Assembly (NCBI GenBank): GCA_018662005.1
Contig: JABJHA010000038.1
Coordinates: 1-64,000, forward strand
Length of the DNA stretch: 64,000 nt
Direction: 5' to 3'
From: Rhodospirillaceae bacterium
GTDB lineage: Bacteria; Pseudomonadota; Alphaproteobacteria; Rhodospirillales; JABHCV01
The first letter of the stretch is position 1. Each line of letters starts with the position of its first letter. This document shows, one piece after another, positions 36,805-43,647 of the stretch. The position numbers and the translations under genes are program-made. The notes beneath the pieces are model-generated. The model was not told the DNA's origin. It was given only the letters and a program-made list of their open reading frames with translations, and did not search any database.

Positions 36805-37572
36805 ATGATGAAAATATCACATCCGGACAAAACACTCAGGCTGATCCCAGCCCTCGTCCTGATGGCTGGCCTTTCTGCCTGCACCAGCACAATGAGCCGG
36901 TTGGCGGAAGTCGGCAACGGCCCCGAACTAACCGAGATTACCAACCCGACAGCGCAACCTGAATACCGGCCGGTCAGTATGCCCATGCCGACTCCGGAAT
37001 TGGCTGAAGAAAATCCAAATTCACTTTGGCGGGCCGGCGCGCGGGCATTCTTCAAGGATCACCGGGCCAAAGAGATTGGTGACATCCTGACCGTATCCAT
37101 GGACTTCACCGATAGCGCCACCCTGGACAACACGACAACCAGGACCCGTGCTGACACAGAAGACACCGACGTTACCAATCTGTTGGGACTTGAAGCGGAA
37201 TTCACCAAGGTGCTTCCGCAAGCCCTGGCCAATGCATCGGTGATGAGCTTTGGTAACGCTATGGATACCGAAGGCACCGGCAACATTACCCGCTCGGAAG
37301 CCTTGTCGCTTTCCATGGCCGCCGTTGTTACCCAGATCCTGCCCAATGGCAATCTGGTGATCATGGGTCGTCAGGAAATGCTGGTGAACAAGGAAATTCG
37401 TGAACTGATGGTCAGCGGCGTTGTCAGACCCGGCGATATCGAATCCGACAACACCATCGCCCATACCTCTATTGCCGAAATGCGCGTCGCCTACGGTGGA
37501 CGCGGAACCTTAAGCGAACTCCAGAAACCGCGCTGGGGAACGCAAATCTGGGATATTATCTTCCCGTTCTAG
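36805..37572 (+). CDS. flgH: L-ring lipoprotein FlgH
   Basis: This is a 255-residue outer-membrane lipoprotein. The lipobox is LSAC near residue 26 (LMAGLSACTSTMSRLA). Family signature stretches include RAFFKDHRAKEIGDILTVSMDFTDSATLDNTTTRTR, VVTQILPNGNLVIMGRQEMLVNKEIRELMVSGVVRPGDI and the C-terminal AYGGRGTLSELQKPRWGTQIWDIIFPF. It is the last gene of the flgF operon and is followed by a terminator. Confidence 0.97.
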   Translation: MMKISHPDKTLRLIPALVLMAGLSACTSTMSRLAEVGNGPELTEITNPTAQPEYRPVSMPMPTPELAEENPNSLWRAGARAFFKDHRAKEIGDILTVSMDFTDSATLDNTTTRTRADTEDTDVTNLLGLEAEFTKVLPQALANASVMSFGNAMDTEGTGNITRSEALSLSMAAVVTQILPNGNLVIMGRQEMLVNKEIRELMVSGVVRPGDIESDNTIAHTSIAEMRVAYGGRGTLSELQKPRWGTQIWDIIFPF

Positions 37573-37601
37573 ATTTCAGGAAACTGTATCTGGACAAACT
37601 T

Positions 37602-37631
37602 AAGGCCGGCGCTGAGCGCCGGCCTTTTTTT
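37602..37631 (+). terminator. Rho-independent terminator after flgH
   Basis: AAGGCCGGCGC pairs with GCGCCGGCCTT around a 3-nt loop (TGA), followed by a run of T residues. It lies 30 nt after the flgH stop. Confidence 0.92.
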
Positions 37632-37717
37632 GTTGTTCCGTGATAAACCGGGATCAGGGCAACTTAATAAAATCAATCAAAATCGATCAAAGTATCTGCA
37701 TTAAAATGCAGTTTGAT

Positions 37718-38164
37718 CTAGTCGTCGCGATGGGTTTTTTCCATCCGTTCATGACGTTCCTGCGCTTCGATGCTCAACGTCGCAATCGGACGGGCTTCGA
37801 GTCGGGACAGGCTGATCGGTTCGCTGGTTTCCTCGCAGTACCCGTATTCACCTTGCTCGATTCGATCCATCGCTTCATCAATTTTTGAGATTAACTTGCG
37901 GGCCCGGTCACGGGTGCGAAGTTCAAGGGCGCGATCGGCTTCAATAGAAGCCCGATCAGAAATGTCGGGTTCCTGGACGCCACCTTCCTGAAGATGCTGC
38001 AGGGTTTCGTTAGACTCGCTAAGGAGTTCGCCCCGCCAGGACAAAAGTTTCTGGCGAAAATATTCTTTCATATGCGGATTCATGAACTCTTCTTTTTTGG
38101 AAGGTTTGTAATCCGGTGCAAGCGTCACATTCATTGCTTTGACTTTCCCCATCGCATTTCCCAA
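37718..38164 (-). CDS. dksA: DksA-type RNA polymerase-binding regulator with a reduced zinc finger
   Basis: This 148-residue protein has the DksA architecture. A coiled coil (about 40-110, FRQKLLSWRGELLSESNETLQHLQEGGVQEPDISDRASIEADRALELRTRDRARKLISKIDEAMDRIEQGEYGYC) carries the acidic tip DISDRASIEAD. The zinc-finger region reads YCEETSEPISLSRLEARPIATLSIEAQERHER: only the first Cys remains, the others being Thr, Ser and Ala. Rhodobacter DksA also has a single Cys and stays active without zinc, so loss of the finger does not imply a pseudogene. It sits between flgH and fliX. Confidence 0.93.
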   Translation of the reverse strand: MGNAMGKVKAMNVTLAPDYKPSKKEEFMNPHMKEYFRQKLLSWRGELLSESNETLQHLQEGGVQEPDISDRASIEADRALELRTRDRARKLISKIDEAMDRIEQGEYGYCEETSEPISLSRLEARPIATLSIEAQERHERMEKTHRDD

Positions 38165-38320
38165 AGGTAGATATCGACCACGTTAAAATTTGGCGCGGAA
38201 TATAGGGCTGCAAGCGATGGGCCGCAAGAGGGCTTTTTCATTGACACAGATTTAACTGGATTCAATGTGCCAAAAAAAACCGGAAATTTCCGGCAAAACC
38301 ACCAAAAACTGGCTTAAATT

Positions 38321-38752
38321 CTAGGTTTTACGCGTTAATTTGGCGATTTCGACTTCCGCACGCAACTCGATCTCATCAATGATTTCATTGAGCTTGGGAT
38401 CAACTGTTTGACGTCGATGGGCGCGCATTTTTTGCGCAAGAGAGCTCAATTTCTCTTTTTCGATGGACCCGACAAGCAAATCCCGGCGTAAATCTTCCAG
38501 GTGTTCGAGCACGTCGCCGCCATATTGAACGCCCAAACGTCGAGCTCGTTGCTGGGTTTGATCATCAGCCTCCTGGACCGCCAGGATGGCATCCACAGAA
38601 TTTACGGCGCCTGCCTCTGTTGACGCAGACAGGCCCGCGCCCGCAGCAGCGCCTTTTAGATGTTCGGCGAATGCAGCCCCATGCCCCTGTTCGACTTTCT
38701 TACGCGAAACAGAAGATGCCGATTTGCCGGATTTAACCTTCGATACCTTCAT
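38321..38752 (-). CDS. fliX: Flagellar assembly regulator FliX
   Basis: This 143-residue protein matches the FliX family. It has a basic, low-complexity N terminus, then VNSVDAILAVQEADDQTQQRARRLGVQYGGDVLEHLEDLRRDLLVGSIEKEKLSSLAQKMRAHRRQTVDPKLNEIIDEIELRAEVEIAKL. In Caulobacter, FliX binds and regulates FlbD, the sigma-54 activator of late flagellar genes, and monitors basal-body assembly. It lies amid the sigma-54-type operons of this window and is divergent from flgE. Confidence 0.9.
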   Translation of the reverse strand: MKVSKVKSGKSASSVSRKKVEQGHGAAFAEHLKGAAAGAGLSASTEAGAVNSVDAILAVQEADDQTQQRARRLGVQYGGDVLEHLEDLRRDLLVGSIEKEKLSSLAQKMRAHRRQTVDPKLNEIIDEIELRAEVEIAKLTRKT

Positions 38753-38812
38753 CCTTGGAATTCAATCACTTTATAGCGTTTAAGGAAATGGTGTTCGGGT
38801 CGAAAAAGAGTT

Positions 38813-38826
38813 GCCATGAACAAGCC
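38813..38826 (-). promoter_or_regulatory. Possible sigma-54 promoter of fliX
   Basis: On the minus strand GG-CTTGTTCATG-GC has the right 10-bp spacing and is followed by AA, but the bases around GG differ from the consensus (cGGCTT). It would start transcription about 50 nt before fliX. The palindrome at 38935-38947 lies about 115 bp away, so one activator site could serve both directions. Confidence 0.35.
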
Positions 38827-38934
38827 GCCATCATCCCCCATCGGCCCTAACAACTCATTAAAAAATAAGCCTTGTTTGCGTTTACGACAAGCCCTGCACG
38901 CTTAAGAAATGCAAGTCAGAGATGCCGCCAACCC

Positions 38935-38947
38935 GGCAATATCTGCG
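38935..38947. promoter_or_regulatory. Enhancer-like palindrome upstream of flgE (FlbD/ftr-type candidate)
   Basis: GGCA-ATATC-TGCG lies within CCAACCCGGCAATATCTGCG. The flanking bases CCAACCCGGCAATAT recur exactly upstream of flgI (41460-41474). The centre is 101 bp upstream of the -24 GG of the flgE promoter. It is a near-palindrome of the class seen at 33991 and 41467. Confidence 0.6.
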
Positions 38948-39040
38948 CCGACCAGGTAGATACGACCATAATGGCCTCCAGCACGATCTTGGGCAGATAT
39001 AATATCTTTTAAATTCAAATGGTTATCAAGACAAGTAAGT

Positions 39041-39057
39041 TGGCATCTATTTTGCTT
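39041..39057 (+). promoter_or_regulatory. Sigma-54 promoter of flgE
   Basis: TTGGCATCTATTTTGCTTA matches TGGCACG-N4-TTGCA, with GG at 39042-39043, ten bases, then GC at 39054-39055. It lies about 70 bp upstream of the flgE ATG. Confidence 0.8.
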
Positions 39058-39125
39058 ATAAATTAGTGGAATATTCCGTCCGCCATCAGGATATGGCGAT
39101 GGTTCAATATAGTGGAGTCATTAAA

Positions 39126-41447
39126 ATGCCTGTTTATTCGGCCTTTACAATCCCGTCCCTTGGAATGAGGGCGCAAGCCCATTCTCTGGCCACAATTGGT
39201 AATAATATTGCCAATGTGACAACGGGCGGCTTTAAGCGGACTGACACCAATTTCTCGACTCTCCTTAGCAACACCATTGATAAACAATCGGATATTGGCG
39301 GCGTTAGGCCCAAGGATTTGAACCAGATCACCCAACAGGGCAACATCGTCATCAGCAACCGTGATCTGGATCTGGCTATCAATGGTCAGGGTTTCTTTGT
39401 TCTCAATTCCAGTGCCACCGGTGGCGGTCAGACCTATTACGGACGCGATGGATCGTTTGAAATGGCCACCGTCAACGATATTTCCGTAACCGGCACCCCT
39501 TCGGTTGATGCTAACAACAACACCATCGCCAACACCATAATCTCCAAGGACGGTTACCTGGTCGATAAAAACGGCTATTTCCTGCAAGGCTGGACGGCAG
39601 ACCCGGCCACCGGATTGTTTACCAATACCTCCTTATCGTCCCTTCGCATCGACCCTTATGCCTTTGCTGTATCCGGGCAGACAACCACAACGGCCGCCCT
39701 GAAATTGAATTTACCGTCAGCCGACAGCCCCGGAGTCAATCATGTCTCTGAAATCGCCATGGCAGGCTCAGTCGGCGCCCTCGAGGCAGGTGACACCTAC
39801 AGTGTGACCGTCGATGGCACAACGGTGACCTATACAACGACAGGGGCTGAGGCAAATTTGAATGCTGTACGCGATGCCTTCGTCGCCGCCATTAATGCCA
39901 ACACGACTGTTGCTGCAGGGGCAACCGCATCGGCAAGTACCGTTGATGGTAAACTTCTGATTACCGGCAAGACTCAGGGCACAACCCTGACGGTTTCCAG
40001 CGCAACGACAAACGTCGGTGCCGTCGCCGATAATACAATTTCCAGTTCAACCACCCAGACTGCAAAAGCTGGTGATGCCCAATACTACAATATCAAAATT
40101 TATGATTCCAACGGCAATGCCCGTTCCGTCCGGCTTGATTTCACCAAAACAGCGACCAACACCTGGAATTTATCGACCAGCGTCGGCAAGACCCCGGTCG
40201 CCCAGGTCGATACGCTGACCCTGGCCGGAACGATCGAGGCTGGCGATGTTTATTCGACAGTTCTCGCGGGCACGACCTTCAGTGTCACCGCCAGTGCCTC
40301 CGACACCCTGACCACAATTCGAGACGCCCTGGTCAGCAGCATCAACGCCGACGCCAGCGTTAAAGTTACGGCTGCAAGCAGTGGCTCCGCCGCTTTGACC
40401 CTGACCGCCGATACGGCGGGGACATCGTTTACCAACGTACCATCAACAACAAATACCGCTGCCGTCGCCCAGATTGACCGCGTAACAATGACCGGTAATT
40501 TCGCCATTGGTGATACCGTTTCGGTGAATGTAAACGGGATCGGGGCCGTCCCATATGCCGTCATCGGCACGGATTTAACTGATAATGGCGGCGACGGCAC
40601 CGGTACTGACGCCATAGCCCGAAATAATATCGCCATAAAATTGGCAGCAGCTATTGTTGGCAATGGTCCGACGGCAGCCGTTACAACCGCGACCGCCCCG
40701 GGTGGAGGAATCGTTTCCCTGACGGCAGTCGCAGCCGGTACGGCTTTCACCCATACGGCGGCCGCCGTCACCGCAACGACTGGTTCAGCGGGTTCATCAA
40801 CGCCAACCCCGAATATTGCCGCCTTAGGAGATAACACGGCGACGAAAGCCACCCCTACGGCCAACGTATCGCCGTCGGAAACAACGACAACATCCGTCAC
40901 CAGCCTGGTATTCGATTCCAAGGGAATAATGACATCGCCTGCCTCGGGTTCGGTGTCACTGGCTTTGACGTTCCCGCCCGAAGGATCATCCCCGGCGGCT
41001 ACCGCCACTGTCGCCATGGACATTGGTGAACTTTCCCAGTTTGCTGGAAACTTCCTGCCATTCAGCTATTCCAGTAATGGTTATGCAGCAGCCAATGCAC
41101 AGTCGATCCGCTTTGACAGCAAGGGCCAGGTTATCGCCACATTTGATGATTCGACATTTCGGACGGTCTATAAAGTCCCGCTGGCGCAATTTTCCAACGC
41201 CAACGCGCTGGAGGAATACAACGGAAATGTTTATCGGGAAACCGAGGAATCGGGTGTCGCCCGGGTCGTCGATGCCGACAAAACAGGCTACGCATCATTC
41301 CTGCCCAGCACCCATGAAGTCTCGAATGTCGATCTGGCTGGCGAGTTTACCCGCATGATGATGACCCAGACGGCTTACAATTCATCGGCGACAGTCTTTA
41401 AAACCGTCGATGAAATGATCTCTGCAGCCCGCGATCTCAAGCGATAA
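39126..41447 (+). CDS. flgE: Flagellar hook protein FlgE, enlarged by repeated domain
   Basis: The hook subunit is 773 residues, against about 400 in enterics. The start at 39126 (MPVYSAFTIPSLGMRAQAHSLATIGNNIANVTTGGFKRTD) has a GGAG upstream; an earlier in-frame start is unlikely. The ends are standard, with GQGFFVLNSSA near the start and FEQ-type ends STHEVSNVDLAGEFTRMMMTQTAYNSSATVFKTVDEMISAARDLKR. The extra length is three copies of a beta-rich unit (about residues 207-290, 359-437, 449-550) of the type EAGDTYSVTVDGTTVTYT...AVRDAFVAAIN. A copy also occurs in FlgL. It is exported by the flagellar system. Confidence 0.95.
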   Translation: MPVYSAFTIPSLGMRAQAHSLATIGNNIANVTTGGFKRTDTNFSTLLSNTIDKQSDIGGVRPKDLNQITQQGNIVISNRDLDLAINGQGFFVLNSSATGGGQTYYGRDGSFEMATVNDISVTGTPSVDANNNTIANTIISKDGYLVDKNGYFLQGWTADPATGLFTNTSLSSLRIDPYAFAVSGQTTTTAALKLNLPSADSPGVNHVSEIAMAGSVGALEAGDTYSVTVDGTTVTYTTTGAEANLNAVRDAFVAAINANTTVAAGATASASTVDGKLLITGKTQGTTLTVSSATTNVGAVADNTISSSTTQTAKAGDAQYYNIKIYDSNGNARSVRLDFTKTATNTWNLSTSVGKTPVAQVDTLTLAGTIEAGDVYSTVLAGTTFSVTASASDTLTTIRDALVSSINADASVKVTAASSGSAALTLTADTAGTSFTNVPSTTNTAAVAQIDRVTMTGNFAIGDTVSVNVNGIGAVPYAVIGTDLTDNGGDGTGTDAIARNNIAIKLAAAIVGNGPTAAVTTATAPGGGIVSLTAVAAGTAFTHTAAAVTATTGSAGSSTPTPNIAALGDNTATKATPTANVSPSETTTTSVTSLVFDSKGIMTSPASGSVSLALTFPPEGSSPAATATVAMDIGELSQFAGNFLPFSYSSNGYAAANAQSIRFDSKGQVIATFDDSTFRTVYKVPLAQFSNANALEEYNGNVYRETEESGVARVVDADKTGYASFLPSTHEVSNVDLAGEFTRMMMTQTAYNSSATVFKTVDEMISAARDLKR

Positions 41448-41466
41448 GGCCTAAATCAGCCAACCC

Positions 41467-41479
41467 GGCAATATATGCC
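41467..41479. promoter_or_regulatory. Enhancer-like palindrome upstream of flgI (FlbD/ftr-type candidate)
   Basis: GGCA-ATATA-TGCC is a perfect interrupted palindrome. Its centre is about 104 bp upstream of the -24 GG of the flgI promoter. It lies just past the flgE stop codon and shares CCAACCCGGCAATAT with the flgE site. Confidence 0.6.
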
Positions 41480-41574
41480 ACAGCTTAACATCAAAGAACG
41501 GCATTCTTTACCGGCAACGGCGATGAAATTAGAAAATTTCTGTTTAAAAACAACACACTGACAAAAGTTAATAT

Positions 41575-41592
41575 TTGGCACGATTTTCGCAT
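41575..41592 (+). promoter_or_regulatory. Sigma-54 promoter of flgI-flgJ-flgN-flgK-flgL
   Basis: TTTGGCACGATTTTCGCATA matches the consensus -24 TGGCACG exactly and has GC at -12, with 10 bp between GG (41577-41578) and GC (41589-41590). It is about 70 bp upstream of flgI. Confidence 0.85.
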
Positions 41593-41660
41593 ATTTAAGG
41601 GGTGAGAAGCCCGCACAAAACAATTTCAAAGGGCCTGACAGGTTGATACGGAAAGAAAAA

Positions 41661-42854
41661 ATGATCGGCAGAATTAAAATGAATGAATTGGCTCCAACTC
41701 CCCACGGCATGATCGAGGTGGGCTGTGTTCTTCGCCCCTTAAAGCGGATTATGCTGCCAATTGTCGCGGGTTTGTTCATCATCATGATCGCCGCCACCGC
41801 TGCTCAGTCAGCCTCGCGTATCAAGGACATCACAGAATTTGAAGGCGTTCGCGAGAATATGCTGGTCGGTTACGGCCTCGTCGTTGGCCTTAACGGCACG
41901 GGTGACAGCCTCGCCGATGGCCATTTCACCAAGCAGAGTCTGAAAGCCATGCTCAATCGTCTTGGCGTCAAACCAACCGATGCCGGACTTGATTCAAACA
42001 ACGTCGCCGCGGTCATGGTCACAGCCGAGCTGCCGCCTTTCGCGCGCAAGGGATCTCGCATTGACGTCACCGTGAGTTCCCTGGGCGACTCATCGAGCTT
42101 GTTGGGTGGCACCCTTTTGGTAACCCCGATCCTTGGTGCAGATGGCGAAGTTTACGCCGTTTCCCAAGGTCAATTGGCCGTCGGTGGTTTCGCCGCCGCT
42201 GGCGCCGCCGAAACCATCACAAAAGGTGTTCCGACCAGCGCCCGTATCGCCAACGGGGCGATCGTCGAGCGTGAAGTCAGGTTTGAACTGGCAAGTTTGA
42301 AAAAAATTAAAATGACCCTGCGCAACCCTGATTTCACAACATCCAGGCGTATCGCGCAGGCCGTCAATGCGTTCCTTGGAACCACTGCTGCGACCCCCAC
42401 TGACCCGACAACGGTACAAATCAGAATACCCAAAGATTACGCTGGTGATGTTTTCAATCTACTGGCCGATATTGAACAATTGCGCATCGAGCCTGACCAG
42501 ATGGCCAGAGTCGTTATCGACGAACAATCCGGCATTATCGTGATGGGTGAAAATGTTCGCATCAGCACCGTCGCCATTGCCCAGGGCAACCTGACGATCC
42601 GCATTACCGAAGCCCAGCAGGTTTCACAACCTGGTCCGTTTGCCGAAGTTGGCACCACGACGACGGTCAACCGCACTGATGTCGCCGTTGACCAGGGCGA
42701 AGATCAAAGATTGACCGTTGTTAATGAAGGGATCACCCTGCAAGAAATGGTCAACGGACTGAATGCGTTGGGTATTGGACCGCGCGACATGATCACGATC
42801 CTGCAAGCCGTCAAGGCGTCAGGCGCGATGCAAGCCTCCATCGAGGTGATGTAA
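41661..42854 (+). CDS. flgI: Flagellar P-ring protein FlgI
   Basis: FlgI is 397 residues from the ATG at 41661 (GGAAAG upstream); the open frame begins with a TTG 18 nt earlier. A signal peptide follows a longer N-terminal leader (MLPIVAGLFIIMIAATAAQSASRIKDI). The mature protein has the full family pattern: FEGVRENMLVGYGLVVGLNGTGDSL, FTKQSLKAMLNRLGVKP, NVAAVMVTAELPPFARKGSRIDVTVSSLGDSSSLLGGTLLVTPILGADGEVYAVSQGQLAVGGF and the C-terminal LGIGPRDMITILQAVKASGAMQASIEVM. The gene overlaps flgJ by one base. Confidence 0.96.
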   Translation: MIGRIKMNELAPTPHGMIEVGCVLRPLKRIMLPIVAGLFIIMIAATAAQSASRIKDITEFEGVRENMLVGYGLVVGLNGTGDSLADGHFTKQSLKAMLNRLGVKPTDAGLDSNNVAAVMVTAELPPFARKGSRIDVTVSSLGDSSSLLGGTLLVTPILGADGEVYAVSQGQLAVGGFAAAGAAETITKGVPTSARIANGAIVEREVRFELASLKKIKMTLRNPDFTTSRRIAQAVNAFLGTTAATPTDPTTVQIRIPKDYAGDVFNLLADIEQLRIEPDQMARVVIDEQSGIIVMGENVRISTVAIAQGNLTIRITEAQQVSQPGPFAEVGTTTTVNRTDVAVDQGEDQRLTVVNEGITLQEMVNGLNALGIGPRDMITILQAVKASGAMQASIEVM

Positions 42855-43180
42855 TGAATACTTCAATGACCACAGCAAACGCCCTGCAGGCCGATACGGC
42901 GATGATGGCAGCCGGGCGGACAGCAAGGCCCGTCGCCAGCGGCGATGTTCAGCAAATCCGCAAAGTCGCCGAGGATTTTGAAGCGGTTTTCCTAAGCCAG
43001 ATGCTCAAACCGATGTTTGCTAATCTGGGCGCTGAAAAACCTTTTGGTGGCGGCAGCGGCGAAGATATGTGGCGCTCGCTGCAAGTTGATGAATTCGGCA
43101 AAGCCATCTCCCGCAAAGGCGGTATCGGTATCGCCGACAATATTTTCCGTGAAATGCTCAAACTCCAGGAGGCGAATTAG
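42854..43180 (+). CDS. flgJ: Rod-binding protein FlgJ (N-domain only)
   Basis: This 108-residue protein matches only the rod-binding domain of FlgJ (KVAEDFEAVFLSQMLKPMFANLGAEKPFGGGSGEDMWRSLQVDEFGKAISRKGGIGIADNIFREML). The C-terminal peptidoglycan hydrolase domain of enteric FlgJ is absent, as in other Alphaproteobacteria, so peptidoglycan cutting must be done by another enzyme. It overlaps the flgI stop (TAATG) and is 2 bp before the FlgN-like gene. Confidence 0.92.
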   Translation: MNTSMTTANALQADTAMMAAGRTARPVASGDVQQIRKVAEDFEAVFLSQMLKPMFANLGAEKPFGGGSGEDMWRSLQVDEFGKAISRKGGIGIADNIFREMLKLQEAN

Positions 43181-43182
43181 TC

Positions 43183-43626
43183 ATGAACGCAACAGGAAGA
43201 ATTACTGACCTGATTGAAATCACCGAGCGACTGGAAAACCTTCTGAGTAAGGAAAACAAGGCACTTGGCGATAGAGATGCCAAGGAAGCGACCCGTTATC
43301 TTGACGAGAAAAACAATCTGAGCCGCATCTATGAAAGCCGCATCAAAGGCATCATGGACAATCCTGCGGCATTGGCCGAAGTGGATCCGGAACTACGCCA
43401 GAAATTGCGTGAACTGGGCGAGAAGGTCAATTTAATGATCCGGGAGAACGCACAACTTCTGAAGATCACCATCGAAGCCAACCGCCGGGTCGTCGAAATG
43501 GTCGCCGAGGCCGTTAAATCACAGCAGCCCGGGCCGGGAATCTATTCGGCAAAAGGAACATCCGACAAAGCAGACGTCCATTCTGCACCACGCAATCTGG
43601 CGCTGTCGCTGGATCGGTCTCTGTAG
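43183..43626 (+). CDS. FlgN-like export chaperone
   Basis: This 147-residue helical protein (ITDLIEITERLENLLSKENKALGDRDAKEATRYLDEKNNLSRIYESRIKGIMDNP...LREELGEKVNLMIRENAQLLKITIEANRRVVEMVAEA) has the long helical layout of FlgN. It lies directly before flgK and flgL, the substrates FlgN chaperones. It has no membrane segment. Sequence similarity is weak in this family, so the assignment rests mostly on context. Confidence 0.72.
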   Translation: MNATGRITDLIEITERLENLLSKENKALGDRDAKEATRYLDEKNNLSRIYESRIKGIMDNPAALAEVDPELRQKLRELGEKVNLMIRENAQLLKITIEANRRVVEMVAEAVKSQQPGPGIYSAKGTSDKADVHSAPRNLALSLDRSL

Positions 43627-43647
43627 AAATTCTGGGAGAATAATTCA

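Larger units (their letters stand above)
38753..39125. other. Divergent fliX/flgE intergenic region (373 bp)
   Basis: No gene is seen. The region holds the enhancer-like palindrome (38935-38947) and the sigma-54 promoter of flgE (39041-39056). A weaker GG-N10-GC match reading toward fliX lies at 38813-38826. Confidence 0.7.

Noticed and set aside
37718-38164. DksA-like gene as a pseudogene because of missing cysteines
   Set aside because: The frame is intact, the acidic tip is conserved, and single-Cys DksA proteins are functional in Alphaproteobacteria.
40250-41023. 257-codon minus frame within flgE
   Set aside because: Antisense of Ala/Thr-rich repeats; composition explains the open frame.
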